Notes: generated by a model not told the origin, from the letters alone. A stretch of DNA of 46,078 nucleotides from Micromonospora sp. HK10 (GCF_000982955.1 NZ_KQ058827.1:1-46078), one strand, 5' to 3'; counted from the stretch's first letter, positions 9,869-18,132 are shown. Program-made: numbers and translations.

Positions 9869-9887
9869 TAGCTAGATTTTCTAGCTA
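9869..9887. promoter_or_regulatory. MarR operator candidate (MFS/marR divergent promoter)
   Basis: A perfect dyad with 8-bp arms, TAGCTAGA and TCTAGCTA, around TTT. It lies centrally between the MFS gene and the MarR gene. A further TAGCTT (9897-9902), 7 bases before the marR ATG, looks like the -10. Confidence 0.75.
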
Positions 9888-9909
9888 CCGAGATGCTAGC
9901 TTTATCTCC

Positions 9910-10425
9910 ATGGAGGGGGTGCCGTCAACCGGAGGGGCCGCGCCGGCCCCGCCGCCGAGCAGCGAGGCCGCCCGGGCGCTGCGTGAGGTGCTGCGGATCG
10001 CCGGGGACACCCGGGCCGCGCTGGCCCGCCGGCTGGGCATCGGCGCCACCGACGCGGCGGCCATCGACCACCTGGTCTCCAGCCCCGAGCCGCTGGGACC
10101 GGTCGAGTTGGGCAACCGGCTCGGCATCCGGTCCGCCTCGGCCACCGCCCTGGTCGACCGGCTGGCGCAGGCGGGACACGTCGCCCGGAAACCGCACCCG
10201 CACGACCGCCGGCGGCTCAGCCTCCAGGTGACCGAGGGCGCGGTCGGCGAGGCGCTGGACGCGCTGCGGCCCATGCTGGTCGGCGTCGACCGTGCGGTCG
10301 CCCGGCTCACCCCCGAGCAGGCCGAGGCCACCGCCGCGTTCCTGCGGGAGGTCGCCCAGGTGATGCGGGACTACGTCGCCGACACGCCGGACGAGCCGCC
10401 GGGGAGCCGCGCCGACCGCGGCTGA
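9910..10425 (+). CDS. MarR-family regulator of the divergent MFS exporter
   Basis: 171 residues. The winged helix is seen in LGPVELGNRLGIRSASATALVDRLAQAGHVARKPHPHDRR (DxRxxxL-type wing), with flanking dimerisation helices and a Pro/Ala-rich N-terminal extension of about 15 residues. The ATG at 9910 has TANNNT 7 bases upstream, which suggests a leaderless mRNA; the longer frame from 9853 would overlap the operator. It is probably an autorepressor that also controls the MFS gene. It is separate from the second MarR gene 54 bases downstream, to which it has only family-level similarity. Confidence 0.88.
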   Translation: MEGVPSTGGAAPAPPPSSEAARALREVLRIAGDTRAALARRLGIGATDAAAIDHLVSSPEPLGPVELGNRLGIRSASATALVDRLAQAGHVARKPHPHDRRRLSLQVTEGAVGEALDALRPMLVGVDRAVARLTPEQAEATAAFLREVAQVMRDYVADTPDEPPGSRADRG

Positions 10426-10479
10426 CGGGTTTTCGAAATTAGTTTGGGCCCTGATGGTCCGGGAGCTAATCTAGCGCCC

Positions 10480-11007
10480 GTGAACATGGGACCCCTCGTC
10501 CGCTTCCCCGACGCGCTGCACCACGCGCCGCTCGGCCGGCTCGTCTCCATCGCCGGCCACGTGGTCGAACAGCACTGGGGGCGCTACCTCGCCGAGCACC
10601 ACGGGCTCACCTCGGCCGGCATGCGGGTACTGCTCGTCCTGCTCCGCGCCGGCGACAGCAGCCACCGGGAAATGGCGGAGCATTGCTTCGTCCGGCCGGC
10701 TACCCTCACCGGCATCGTCGACACGCTCGAACGCGACGGCTTCGTCACCCGCCAGCGGGACCCGAACGACCGGCGCAGCATCCAGCTCACGCTGACCGGC
10801 AAGGGGCGCGAGCGTGCCCTCGCGATCATCGATCTGATCCACAGCGACCGCCCGCTCACCTCGGTCGACGCCGACCCGGCAAAGAAGACGGTCATCCGCG
10901 AGTTCCTGATCGAAGTCATCACGTCCATGTCCGACGGGGAGGTTCGCCGGTTGAACCGGGACAGCGAGTCCACCACCGAGACGCCATCGGGGAGCAGCCC
11001 GTGCTGA
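10480..11007 (+). CDS. MarR-family regulator of the downstream ABC exporter operon
   Basis: 175 residues. The winged helix lies in [47 protein letters not shown] and the wing [23 protein letters not shown] at 10480 has TAATCT (10467-10472) 7 bases upstream, so a leaderless transcript is likely; ATG at 10486 is an alternative. ATTAG (10438-10442) and CTAAT (10466-10470) form a loose inverted pair over the promoter. Its stop overlaps the start of the first ABC subunit by 7 bases, so all three genes are one operon, with the regulator as first gene. Confidence 0.87.
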   Translation: MNMGPLVRFPDALHHAPLGRLVSIAGHVVEQHWGRYLAEHHGLTSAGMRVLLVLLRAGDSSHREMAEHCFVRPATLTGIVDTLERDGFVTRQRDPNDRRSIQLTLTGKGRERALAIIDLIHSDRPLTSVDADPAKKTVIREFLIEVITSMSDGEVRRLNRDSESTTETPSGSSPC

Positions 11008-12734
11008 TCCGTCTACTCCGCACCCACCTCCGGCCGTACCGGGGGCCGCTGGCCGCAGTGGTGGCCTTCCAGTTCGTCGGCACGCTGGCCTCGCTCTACC
11101 TGCCGAGCCTCAACGCCGACATCATCGACCGCGGCGTCGCCCTCGGCGACACCGACCAGATCCTGCGTACGGGCGGCTGGATGCTGCTGGTCAGCCTGCT
11201 CCAGATCGCCTGCTCGATCGCCGCCGTCTACCTGGGCGCCCGGACCGCGATGGGCTTCGGCCGGGACGTGCGTGGCGCGATCTTCCACCACGTCAACCGG
11301 TTCTCCGCCCGCGAGGTGGCCCACTTCGGCGCCCCCTCGCTGATCACCCGCAACACCAACGACGTCCAGCAGGTGCAGATGCTCGTGCTGCTCAGCTGCA
11401 CGATGCTGGTCGCCGCGCCGATCATGAGCGTCGGCGGGGTGGTGATGGCGCTGCGCGAGGACGTCGGGCTCTCCTGGCTGATGCTGGTCAGCGTGCCGGT
11501 CCTGGCGGTGGCGCTGGGCCTGCTCACCCGCCGGATGGTGCCGGCCTTCCGGCTCATGCAGACCCGGATCGACACGGTCAACCGGGTGCTGCGCGAGCAG
11601 ATCACCGGCATCCGGGTGGTCCGCGCCTTCGTCCGCGAGCCGTACGAGACGAAGCGCTTCGGGGTCGCGAACGCCGACCTGACCGCGACCGCCCTGCGGA
11701 TCGGCCGGCTCCAGGTGCTGATCTTCCCCACCGTGATGCTGGTACTCAACGTCTCCAGCGTGGCGGTGCTCTGGTTCGGCGCCGGCCGGGTCGACTCCGG
11801 TCAGATCGAGATCGGCGCCCTCACCGCCTTCCTCCAGTACCTGATGCAGATCCTGATGGCGGTCATGATGGCCACCTTCATGCTGATGATGGTGCCCCGG
11901 GCCGCGGTCTGCGCCGAACGCATCGTCGAGGTGCTGGACACCGACTCCTCGGTGGTGCCGCCCGAGCGGCCGGTGACCGAGGTGACCGGCCAGGGCGAGC
12001 TGGAGCTGCGCGGGGTCGGCTTCCAGTACCCCGGCGCCAGCGCCCCGGTGCTGCACGACATCTCGTTCCGGGCCGGGCCCGGCCGCACCACCGCCATCAT
12101 CGGGTCCACCGGCGCGGGCAAGACCACCCTGCTCACCCTGATCCCCCGGCTGGTCGACCCGACCGCCGGCGCGGTCCTGGTCGACGGCGTGGACGTCCGG
12201 GAGCTGGCCGCCGAGGAGCTGTGGCGGCGGATCGGGCTGGTGCCCCAACGGCCATACCTGTTCACCGGCACGGTGGCCAGCAACCTCCGCTACGGGAACC
12301 CGGACGCCACCGACGCCGACCTCTGGGCGGCACTGGAGATCGCCCAGGCCCGCGACTTCGTGGCGGAGATGCCCGGCGGGCTGGAGGCGCCGATCGCGCA
12401 GGGCGGCACGAACGTCTCCGGCGGGCAGCGGCAGCGGCTGGCCATCGCCCGCGCGCTGGTCCGCAAGCCGGAGATCTACCTCTTCGACGACTCGTTCTCC
12501 GCGCTCGACCTCGGCACCGACGCCCGGCTGCGGGCCGCGCTCAAGCCGGTCACCGCGGACGCGGCGGTGGTGATCGTGGCCCAGCGGGTCTCCACGATCG
12601 TCGACGCCGACCAGATCATCGTGCTCGAGGACGGCGCCGTCGTCGGGATGGGCCGACACGACGAGCTGGTGCAGACCTGTCCCACGTACGCCGAGATCGT
12701 GGCGTCCCAGCAGACCGCGGAGGTGCCCGCATGA
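11001..12734 (+). CDS. ABC exporter half-transporter, degenerate-site subunit
   Basis: 577 residues. An N-terminal six-helix exporter domain (to about 310) is followed by an ATPase domain with Walker [10 protein letters not shown] near 370 and signature [15 protein letters not shown]. Walker B reads [12 protein letters not shown], so the catalytic Glu is Asp. This is the hallmark of the non-canonical half of heterodimeric exporters such as TM287/288, BmrCD and LmrCD. GTG start with GGGAG upstream, overlapping the marR stop; its own stop overlaps the next gene by 4 bases. It acts with the next gene product in the membrane to export drugs or lipids. Confidence 0.92.
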   Translation: MLIRLLRTHLRPYRGPLAAVVAFQFVGTLASLYLPSLNADIIDRGVALGDTDQILRTGGWMLLVSLLQIACSIAAVYLGARTAMGFGRDVRGAIFHHVNRFSAREVAHFGAPSLITRNTNDVQQVQMLVLLSCTMLVAAPIMSVGGVVMALREDVGLSWLMLVSVPVLAVALGLLTRRMVPAFRLMQTRIDTVNRVLREQITGIRVVRAFVREPYETKRFGVANADLTATALRIGRLQVLIFPTVMLVLNVSSVAVLWFGAGRVDSGQIEIGALTAFLQYLMQILMAVMMATFMLMMVPRAAVCAERIVEVLDTDSSVVPPERPVTEVTGQGELELRGVGFQYPGASAPVLHDISFRAGPGRTTAIIGSTGAGKTTLLTLIPRLVDPTAGAVLVDGVDVRELAAEELWRRIGLVPQRPYLFTGTVASNLRYGNPDATDADLWAALEIAQARDFVAEMPGGLEAPIAQGGTNVSGGQRQRLAIARALVRKPEIYLFDDSFSALDLGTDARLRAALKPVTADAAVVIVAQRVSTIVDADQIIVLEDGAVVGMGRHDELVQTCPTYAEIVASQQTAEVPA

Positions 12735-14773
12735 CGGCGGTGCAGGACAAGGAGGCGCCGAAGCGGCTGCCACCCGGCGGCCGGCGCGGCGGCCCGCCGC
12801 ACATGAGCATGGGCATGCCCGCCGAGAAGGCGATGAACTTCGGGCCGTCCGCCCGCCGGCTGCTGGCCCGGCTGCGGCCGCACCGGGCGCGGATCAGCGC
12901 GGTGGTCGCGCTGGCCGTGGCCAGCGTCACGCTCAGCGTGATCGGGCCCAAGGTGCTCGGGCACGCCACCGACATCATCTTCAGCGGGCTGATCGGCCGG
13001 CGGCTGCCCGCCGGCACCACCGTCGAGCAGGCCGCGGCCGCCGCCCGGGCGGGCGGCAACGACAACTTCGCCGACATGCTGGCCCGGATGGACGTGGTGC
13101 CCGGCGTCGGCATCGACTTCGACCGGCTGGGCTCGGTGCTGGCCCTCGCGGTGCTCCTCTACCTGGGCGCGAGCGTGCTCATGTGGGGGCAGGGCTGGCT
13201 GCTCAACGACGTGGTGCAGGGGGCCGTGCTGCGGCTGCGGGCCGACGTGGAGGACAAGCTCAACCGGCTGCCGCTGCCCTACTTCGACCGGCAGCCCCGC
13301 GGTGAGCTGCTCAGCCGGGTCACCAACGACATCGACAACATCTCCCAGACCCTCCAGCAGACGCTCAGCCAGCTGCTCAACGCGCTGCTCACGGTCGTCG
13401 GCGTACTCATCATGATGGTCTGGATCTCGCCGCTGCTGGCCCTGGTGGCCCTGGTGGCGGTGCCGCTGTCGGTGGTGGTCACCAGCCAGATCGCGAAGCG
13501 CTCGCAGCGCAAGTTCATCGCCCAGTGGAAGCACACCGGCGAGCTGAACGGCCAGATCGAGGAGGCGTACACCGGGCACGAGCTGGTAAAGGTCTTCGGC
13601 CGGCAGAAGGAGGTGGAGGCCGCCTTCCGGGCCAAGAACGACGAGCTGTTCCAGGCCAGCTTCGGCGCGCAGTTCGTCTCCGGGATCATCATGCCGGCGA
13701 TGTTCTTCATCGGGAACCTCAGCTACGTGGCGATCGCCGTGGTCGGCGGTCTCCGGGTCGCCTCGGGTTCGATGAGCCTCGGTGACGTGCAGGCGTTCAT
13801 CCAGTACTCCCGCCAGTTCACCCAGCCGCTGACCCAGGTGGCCTCGATGGCCAACCTGCTCCAGTCCGGGGTGGCCTCGGCCGAGCGGGTCTTCGCGGTG
13901 CTCGACGCCGACGAGCAGAGCCCGGAGCCGGCCGAGCCGGACCGGATCGCCGAACCGCACGGCCGCGTCGAGTTCGAGCACGTCTCCTTCCGGTACACGC
14001 CCGACAAGCCGCTCATCGACGACCTGTCCCTGGTCGCCGAGCCGGGCCACACGGTGGCCATCGTCGGCCCGACCGGTGCCGGCAAGACCACCCTGGTCAA
14101 CCTGGTCATGCGCTTCTACGAGCTGGACGCCGGCCGGATCACGCTCGACGGGGTGGACATCACCACGCTGCGCCGCGACGAACTGCGCGGCCGGATCGGC
14201 ATGGTGCTCCAGGACACCTGGCTGTTCGGCGGCACCATCCGGGACAACATCGCGTACGGCCGGCCGGACGCCACCGAGGAGGAGATCCTCGCCGCGGCCC
14301 GGGCCACCTTCGTGGACCGCTTCGTGCGCAGCCTCCCCGACGGGTACGACACCGTGATCGACGAGGAGGGCAGCAACGTCAGCGCCGGCGAGAAGCAGCT
14401 CATCACCATCGCCCGGGCGTTCCTGGCCGAGCCGTCGCTGCTCATCCTGGACGAGGCGACCAGCTCGGTGGACACCCGCACCGAGGTGCTGCTCCAGCGA
14501 GCCATGGCGGCGCTGCGCTCGGACCGGACCAGCTTCGTCATCGCCCACCGGCTCTCCACCATCCGGGACGCCGACCTGATCCTCATGATGGAGCAGGGCC
14601 GGATCGTCGAGCAGGGCACCCACGACCAGCTCCTCGCCGCCGACGGCGCGTACGCCCGGCTGTACCGGTCGCAGTTCACCGGCGCGGCGGTCGACGAGGA
14701 GGACGCCACGGTGCCGGTGCCGGCGGCCCGGCCGGGCGGGACCCGTCCGGCGGCGGCGCCGGCCGGGAGCTGA
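12731..14773 (+). CDS. ABC exporter half-transporter, catalytic subunit
   Basis: 680 residues. A Gly/Pro-rich cytosolic N-terminal tail (~35 residues) leads into six membrane helices. A ~50-residue loop between the first two helices ([20 protein letters not shown]... [11 protein letters not shown]) is characteristic of this actinobacterial exporter group. The ATPase has Walker [10 protein letters not shown] near 447, signature [15 protein letters not shown] and a complete Walker [13 protein letters not shown], so it supplies the hydrolytic Glu that its partner lacks. ATG overlaps the previous stop (ATGA). A strong hairpin follows its stop. Confidence 0.93.
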   Translation: MTAVQDKEAPKRLPPGGRRGGPPHMSMGMPAEKAMNFGPSARRLLARLRPHRARISAVVALAVASVTLSVIGPKVLGHATDIIFSGLIGRRLPAGTTVEQAAAAARAGGNDNFADMLARMDVVPGVGIDFDRLGSVLALAVLLYLGASVLMWGQGWLLNDVVQGAVLRLRADVEDKLNRLPLPYFDRQPRGELLSRVTNDIDNISQTLQQTLSQLLNALLTVVGVLIMMVWISPLLALVALVAVPLSVVVTSQIAKRSQRKFIAQWKHTGELNGQIEEAYTGHELVKVFGRQKEVEAAFRAKNDELFQASFGAQFVSGIIMPAMFFIGNLSYVAIAVVGGLRVASGSMSLGDVQAFIQYSRQFTQPLTQVASMANLLQSGVASAERVFAVLDADEQSPEPAEPDRIAEPHGRVEFEHVSFRYTPDKPLIDDLSLVAEPGHTVAIVGPTGAGKTTLVNLVMRFYELDAGRITLDGVDITTLRRDELRGRIGMVLQDTWLFGGTIRDNIAYGRPDATEEEILAAARATFVDRFVRSLPDGYDTVIDEEGSNVSAGEKQLITIARAFLAEPSLLILDEATSSVDTRTEVLLQRAMAALRSDRTSFVIAHRLSTIRDADLILMMEQGRIVEQGTHDQLLAADGAYARLYRSQFTGAAVDEEDATVPVPAARPGGTRPAAAPAGS

Positions 14774-14791
14774 GGTGAACGCCGGCCCGAT

Positions 14792-14824
14792 ACCGGCTCC
14801 CCGCCCGGACGGCGGGGAGCCGGT
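14792..14824. terminator. Terminator between convergent ABC and ThrRS genes
   Basis: A perfect 14-bp stem, ACCGGCTCCCCGCC with GGCGGGGAGCCGGT, loop CGGAC, 18 bases after the ABC stop. It can act on both strands. Confidence 0.85.
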
Positions 14825-14835
14825 GCCGGGGTACC

Positions 14836-14867
14836 GACCGCCGGGCGCCCCGGGGCGCGCGGCGGTC
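14836..14867. terminator. Second hairpin in the convergent gap
   Basis: Arms GACCGCCG and CGGCGGTC enclose a self-complementary GCGCCCCGGGGCGC centre. It is probably the terminator for the minus-strand ThrRS gene, whose stop is at 14916. Confidence 0.6.
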
Positions 14868-14915
14868 GACGGGCCCCGGCGGGTCGGGGGCGGCCCCGTC
14901 GGCCCGGGCCGCCGG

Positions 14916-16133
14916 TCAGCCGGGCGGGAGCAGGTCCGCCGAGCGGGCCGCCACCACCGCGCCGATCAGCTCCAGCCCGGCCGCGACCGGCATCGGGTCG
15001 AGCCGGCGCCCGTCCCGCAGGCGCAAAGCGACCGACCCGTCGGCCGCCTCCCGGTCCCCGACCACCCCGACGTACGGCACCCGGCGGCGGGCCGCGTCGC
15101 GGATCCGGGCGCCCAGCGAACCGCCCCGGTCGACCTCGACCCGCAAACCGGCCGCCTCGCCCCGGCGGGCCACCGCGACGGCGGCGTCCAGCTGCCCGTC
15201 GTCGACCGGAAGCAGCAGCAGCTGCACCGGGGCGTACCAGGCGGGGAAGGCGCCGGCGTGCGCCTCGATCAGGTACGCGAAGAGCCGTTCCATGCTCCCC
15301 ACCAGGCTGCGGTGCACCATTACCGGCCGCAGCCGGCTGCCGTCCGGCCCGGTGTACGACAGGTCGAACCGCTCCGGCTTGTCGAAGTCGAGCTGGACGG
15401 TGGAGATGGTGGACTCGCGGCCGGCCGCGTCGACGATCTGAATGTCGATCTTCGGGCCGTAGAAGGCCGCCTCACCTGGCGCCTCGGTGACCGCCGCCCC
15501 GTCGAGGGCGGCGCGGAGCAGCTCCTCGGCCCGCGCCCACTGGGCGTCGTCACCGACGTACTTCTCCCCCGGCCCGCGCAGCGACAGCCGGTACCCGGCC
15601 GGCCGGACGCCGAGCGCGGCGTGCGCCTCCCGGATCAGCCGGAGGATCTCGCGCACCTCGTCGCCCACCTGGTCCAGCGCGCAGAAGTTGTGCGCGTCGT
15701 TGAGCGAGATGGCCCGGACCCGGGACAGCCCGCCCAGCACCCCGGAACGTTCCGCCCGGTACATCCCGCCGATCTCGGCGATCCGCAGCGGCAGCTCCCG
15801 GTAGGAGCGGCCCCGGGCCCGGAACACCAGCGCGTGGTGCGGGCAGAGCGCCGGGCGGAGCACGAACTCGTCGTCCGCGCTCAACCGCATCGGCGGGAAC
15901 ATGTCGTCGGCGAAGTAGCCGAGGTGCCCGGAGAGCTCGAACAGCTCCCGTTTGCCCAGCGGCGGCGAGTAGACGTGCCGGTAGCCGGCCCGGTGCTCCA
16001 GGTCCCGCACGTACTCCTCGACGGCGTGCCGGGCGGCGGCGCCCGCCGGCAGCCAGATCGGCAGCCCGGCGCCCGCCAGCGGGTCCGAGACGAACAGCTC
16101 CAACTCCCGGCCGAGCCTGCGGTGGTCGATCAT
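14916..16133 (-). CDS. Threonyl-tRNA synthetase lacking TGS and editing domains
   Basis: 405 residues against about 640-690 for bacterial ThrRS. The catalytic class II core (from RRLGRELELFVSDPLAGAGLP) and the C-terminal anticodon-binding domain (from about 310) are present; the N-terminal TGS and Ser-tRNA editing domains are absent. Motif 2 is GGMYRAERSGVLGGLSRVRA and motif 3 is MVHRSLVGSMERLF. The three zinc ligands of ThrRS are kept: Cys in ALCPHH, His in NDAHNFC and His in MVHRS. It should be able to charge tRNA-Thr but not to clear Ser mischarging. AAGGAGAG sits 5 bases before the ATG. It is probably an extra copy rather than the housekeeping enzyme, since the control region upstream is a threonine attenuator. 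Confidence 0.88.
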   Translation of the reverse strand: MIDHRRLGRELELFVSDPLAGAGLPIWLPAGAAARHAVEEYVRDLEHRAGYRHVYSPPLGKRELFELSGHLGYFADDMFPPMRLSADDEFVLRPALCPHHALVFRARGRSYRELPLRIAEIGGMYRAERSGVLGGLSRVRAISLNDAHNFCALDQVGDEVREILRLIREAHAALGVRPAGYRLSLRGPGEKYVGDDAQWARAEELLRAALDGAAVTEAPGEAAFYGPKIDIQIVDAAGRESTISTVQLDFDKPERFDLSYTGPDGSRLRPVMVHRSLVGSMERLFAYLIEAHAGAFPAWYAPVQLLLLPVDDGQLDAAVAVARRGEAAGLRVEVDRGGSLGARIRDAARRRVPYVGVVGDREAADGSVALRLRDGRRLDPMPVAAGLELIGAVVAARSADLLPPG

Positions 16134-16186
16134 GTCGCTCTCCTTGATCGGGTACGACCCGGAGGCGACCTGGTCCGGAACGCCGC

Positions 16187-16217
16187 GAGGCCCCGGGGCG
16201 GTTCGCCCCGGGGCCTC
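16187..16217 (-). terminator. Attenuator hairpin in the ThrRS leader
   Basis: A perfect 13-bp stem, GAGGCCCCGGGGC with GCCCCGGGGCCTC, loop of 5, between the leader peptide stop (16231) and the ThrRS start (16133). A competing hairpin (CGCCGGG/CCCGGCG at 16243-16260) lies inside the end of the leader ORF. Its 3' arm CCCCGG can pair with CCGGGG of the terminator's 5' arm, giving the mutually exclusive folds needed for attenuation. No U-tract follows. Confidence 0.75.
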
Positions 16218-16230
16218 GTCGACGGTTACG

Positions 16231-16284
16231 TCAGTGCGGCGCGCCGGGGATTCCCGGCGTCGTGGTCACCACCGCGCTGCGCAT
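16231..16284 (-). CDS. Threonine leader peptide (attenuation)
   Basis: A 17-residue ORF, MRSAVVTTTPGIPGAPH, with three consecutive Thr codons (ACC ACG ACG). A TANNNT element (TACCGT) 6 bases before its ATG means the message would start at or next to this codon. It ends 14 bases before the terminator hairpin and 98 bases before the ThrRS start. A ribosome stalled on the Thr codons would cover the first arm of the inner hairpin and free its second arm to disrupt the terminator. Length, position, codon run and RNA folds agree with a classical attenuation leader. Confidence 0.75.
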   Translation of the reverse strand: MRSAVVTTTPGIPGAPH

Positions 16285-16290
16285 GCGGCG

Positions 16291-16296
16291 ACGGTA
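16291..16296 (-). promoter_or_regulatory. -10 element of the ThrRS leader
   Basis: TACCGT on the minus strand, 6 bases before the leader peptide ATG, as expected for a leaderless actinobacterial transcript. No convincing -35 was identified. Confidence 0.5.
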
Positions 16297-16340
16297 CGCG
16301 CGCCAGCTCGGCTCGCGCAGCTGAAATTCGGGAGATGGGG

Positions 16341-16375
16341 GCGGGTCGCCGGCACGGGACCTGCCGGCGACCCGC
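16341..16375. repeat. Strong hairpin in the ThrRS/DedA divergent interval
   Basis: A perfect 14-bp stem, GCGGGTCGCCGGCA with TGCCGGCGACCCGC, loop of 7. It lies upstream of both divergent genes, where no gene ends, so it does not terminate any annotated transcript. The rest of 16376-16626 holds no ORF or motif that I can support. Confidence 0.6.
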
Positions 16376-16635
16376 AGCGACCCGGCCGTCAGGAACGGGG
16401 GGCCCGACGCCCGCGCGGTCGCGCGCCGACAACGGTACGCCGGGAACGGCCGTCCCGCCGCCCGCTCCGGCCCCCGTTGTCCCGCCGGGCGGTCACGGCC
16501 GGCCGCCCCGGGCCGTCCTGACCAGGTGGCCGCAGGGTGTTCGCGGTCACCACGAGGCGGGCCCGTCCGCGGTGACGGCGGACACGCCGGCAGGCTCGGT
16601 GCGGTCGAACGGGGGGATCCGGCGAGGTGGCGGTC

Positions 16636-17259
16636 ATGGCCCAACTCATCTCTGAGATGGCGTCGCCCACCTGGGCGTACGCCGTGCTGCTGGCGCTGCT
16701 GGTCGCCGACGCGTTCGTACCGGTCGTGCCCACCCAGCTCCTGATGATCACCAGCGGCGCGCTGACCGTGTACGGCGGGCTGAGCCTGCCGCTCACCATC
16801 CTGGTCGGCGCGCTCGGGGTCTTCGCCGGGGACGTCGCCTGCTACCTGCTGGGCCGCGGCGCGCCCGACCGCCGGCCGCCCCGGCCGGGGGCGCGGGTCG
16901 GCCGGGCCCGCCGCGCCGCCGCCCGGATGACCCGGGGCCTGCGCGAACCGGGACCGCTGGTCATCCTCCTCTGCCGCTTCGTCCCGGGTGGGCGGATGGC
17001 GGCCTGCTTCTCGGCCGGGCGCAGCCGCTATCCGGCCCGGCTCTTCCTGCCCTATGAGGCGGCCGCCGCCCTGGCCTGGGCCGGCTACGGCACCCTGGTC
17101 GGTCACCTCGGCGGCACGGCGTTGACCCAGTCGGCGTGGCGGCTGCTGCTGATCGGTGGGGTGGCGGCGGCCGGGTTCGCGGGAGCCGGCTGGGCGATGA
17201 CCGCGATCAGCGCCCGGCACGCCCGCCCGGAGGCTCCGGTCAAGGTCCCGGTCGACTGA
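16636..17259 (+). CDS. DedA/VTT-family membrane protein
   Basis: 207 residues with about five hydrophobic segments. The SNARE-associated/VTT features are visible: DAFVPVVPTQLLMITSGAL (re-entrant loop), GVFAGDVACYLLGR and the Arg-containing RFVPGGRMAACFSAG. DedA proteins support lipid recycling and proton-coupled flippase activity in the inner membrane. The acidic residue that often closes the first motif (PxxPxE) is Gln here. ATG at 16636 has GAGG nine bases upstream; a GTG at 16627 would add three residues. No partner genes lie on the same strand. Confidence 0.78.
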   Translation: MAQLISEMASPTWAYAVLLALLVADAFVPVVPTQLLMITSGALTVYGGLSLPLTILVGALGVFAGDVACYLLGRGAPDRRPPRPGARVGRARRAAARMTRGLREPGPLVILLCRFVPGGRMAACFSAGRSRYPARLFLPYEAAAALAWAGYGTLVGHLGGTALTQSAWRLLLIGGVAAAGFAGAGWAMTAISARHARPEAPVKVPVD

Positions 17260-17298
17260 CCGGCTGAGGGTTCGCCCGCGTGTCGTCGAGCCCGAGCG

Positions 17299-17317
17299 AT
17301 ATAAGATGGCCTTATAT
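17299..17317. promoter_or_regulatory. Operator/promoter of toxin-antitoxin module
   Basis: A perfect dyad, ATATAAG and CTTATAT around ATGGC. It overlaps TATATT (17313-17318), which lies 6 bases before the toxin ATG and looks like the -10 of a leaderless mRNA. The antitoxin or the complex would bind here. Confidence 0.75.
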
Positions 17318-17324
17318 TCACGGC

Positions 17325-17693
17325 ATGTGGGAGGTAAGGCTGCACCCCGAGGTCGAGTCGTGGTTCTTGCATCTGTGCAGCACCGACCCCACCACAGCGG
17401 ATCTGGTCGGCGAGGCGATAGATCTGCTCGCGGAACATGGCCCCTCGCTCGGTCGACCACTGGTCGACCGCTTGAAGGGCAGTGCTTTCCATAACATGAA
17501 GGAGCTGCGGCCTGGTTCAACCGGCGGCACGGAGGTGCGGATGATCTTCGCATTCGATCCGCTTCGGGAAGCCGTCTTCCTGGTTGCCGGGGACAAGTCT
17601 GGCCAGTGGCAGAGTTGGTACCTGACCGCCATACCCTTGGCGGACGAACGGTTTCAGGAGCATCTGATCAGCCTGAAGGAAGCGCAGCGATGA
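17325..17693 (+). CDS. Type II toxin, HigB/RelE-like
   Basis: 122 residues. The pattern MWEVRLHPEVESWFLHL, IDLLAEHGPSLGRPLVDRLKG, HNMKELRPG, EVRMIFAFDPLREAVFLVAGDK fits phage-derived Gp49/HigB mRNA interferases of the RelE fold. Toxin-first order and a 4-base overlap (ATGA) with the XRE antitoxin are typical of higBA. Base composition is visibly less GC-rich than the surroundings, so recent acquisition is likely. A promoter dyad sits immediately upstream. Confidence 0.88.
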   Translation: MWEVRLHPEVESWFLHLCSTDPTTADLVGEAIDLLAEHGPSLGRPLVDRLKGSAFHNMKELRPGSTGGTEVRMIFAFDPLREAVFLVAGDKSGQWQSWYLTAIPLADERFQEHLISLKEAQR

Positions 17694-18022
17694 CCGGCGG
17701 AGAGAACTGGCAGGACGTCAAGGCCAAGGCCAGGCAGCTGGACCCGGCCTGGGATGCCCCTGATCGGGTCGCTAGGCGGGGGCAGATGCGCGAGCGGATG
17801 CTCGCCTCGGTCAGCGGCGCTCAGCTCGCGGAGATCCGGAAGCAGTTGGGTATGACGCAAACCCAGCTCGCTGAGGCGGCGGGCCTGACCCAGGCCAGGA
17901 TCAGTCAGATCGAAAATGGGGAGAACACCAGCCTCGAGACACTCCGCGCCTACGTGACGGGTCTCGGCGGCCACCTCGACATCGTCGCCCGGATCGGAAA
18001 TATTCACCTGAACGTCGCCTGA
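17690..18022 (+). CDS. XRE-family antitoxin, HigA-like
   Basis: 110 residues. The helix-turn-helix is clear: AEIRKQLGMTQTQLAEAAGL, TQARISQIENGENTSLETLRAY. The C-terminal segment (VTGLGGHLDIVARIGNIHL) is typical of HigA proteins paired with Gp49-like toxins. The start overlaps the toxin stop by 4 bases, which implies translational coupling. It neutralises the toxin and represses the operon by binding the upstream dyad (inferred). Confidence 0.9.
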   Translation: MTGGENWQDVKAKARQLDPAWDAPDRVARRGQMRERMLASVSGAQLAEIRKQLGMTQTQLAEAAGLTQARISQIENGENTSLETLRAYVTGLGGHLDIVARIGNIHLNVA

Positions 18023-18132
18023 GCAGGCAGACTGCCGAATTCGGGGGCCGGGGCCTCTAGGGGGCGACCCGGGGGTCGAAGTGGGTGGCCGGCCCGGATC
18101 CGTTTCGGGTGCCGGGCGCGACAGGCTGAGGC

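Noticed and set aside
14836..14867. A T-box or other known riboswitch controlling the ThrRS gene
   Set aside because: The 14836-14867 hairpin lies at the 3' end of the gene. The real leader (16134-16290) has no T-box AGGGTGG-like bulge; the Thr-codon leader explains it better.
14775..16655. 626-codon plus-strand frame opposite the ThrRS gene
   Set aside because: Shadow of a gene with complete ThrRS motifs; it also runs through the attenuator.
17280..17324. Upstream extension of the toxin frame to 17280
   Set aside because: It would run through the operator dyad and the -10 element; the ATG at 17325 gives the normal family length.
16285..17553. Minus-strand frame of about 420 codons opposite the DedA gene and toxin
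   Set aside because: Low-complexity product with no domain; only the final 17 codons, from the ATG at 16284, make sense as a leader peptide.
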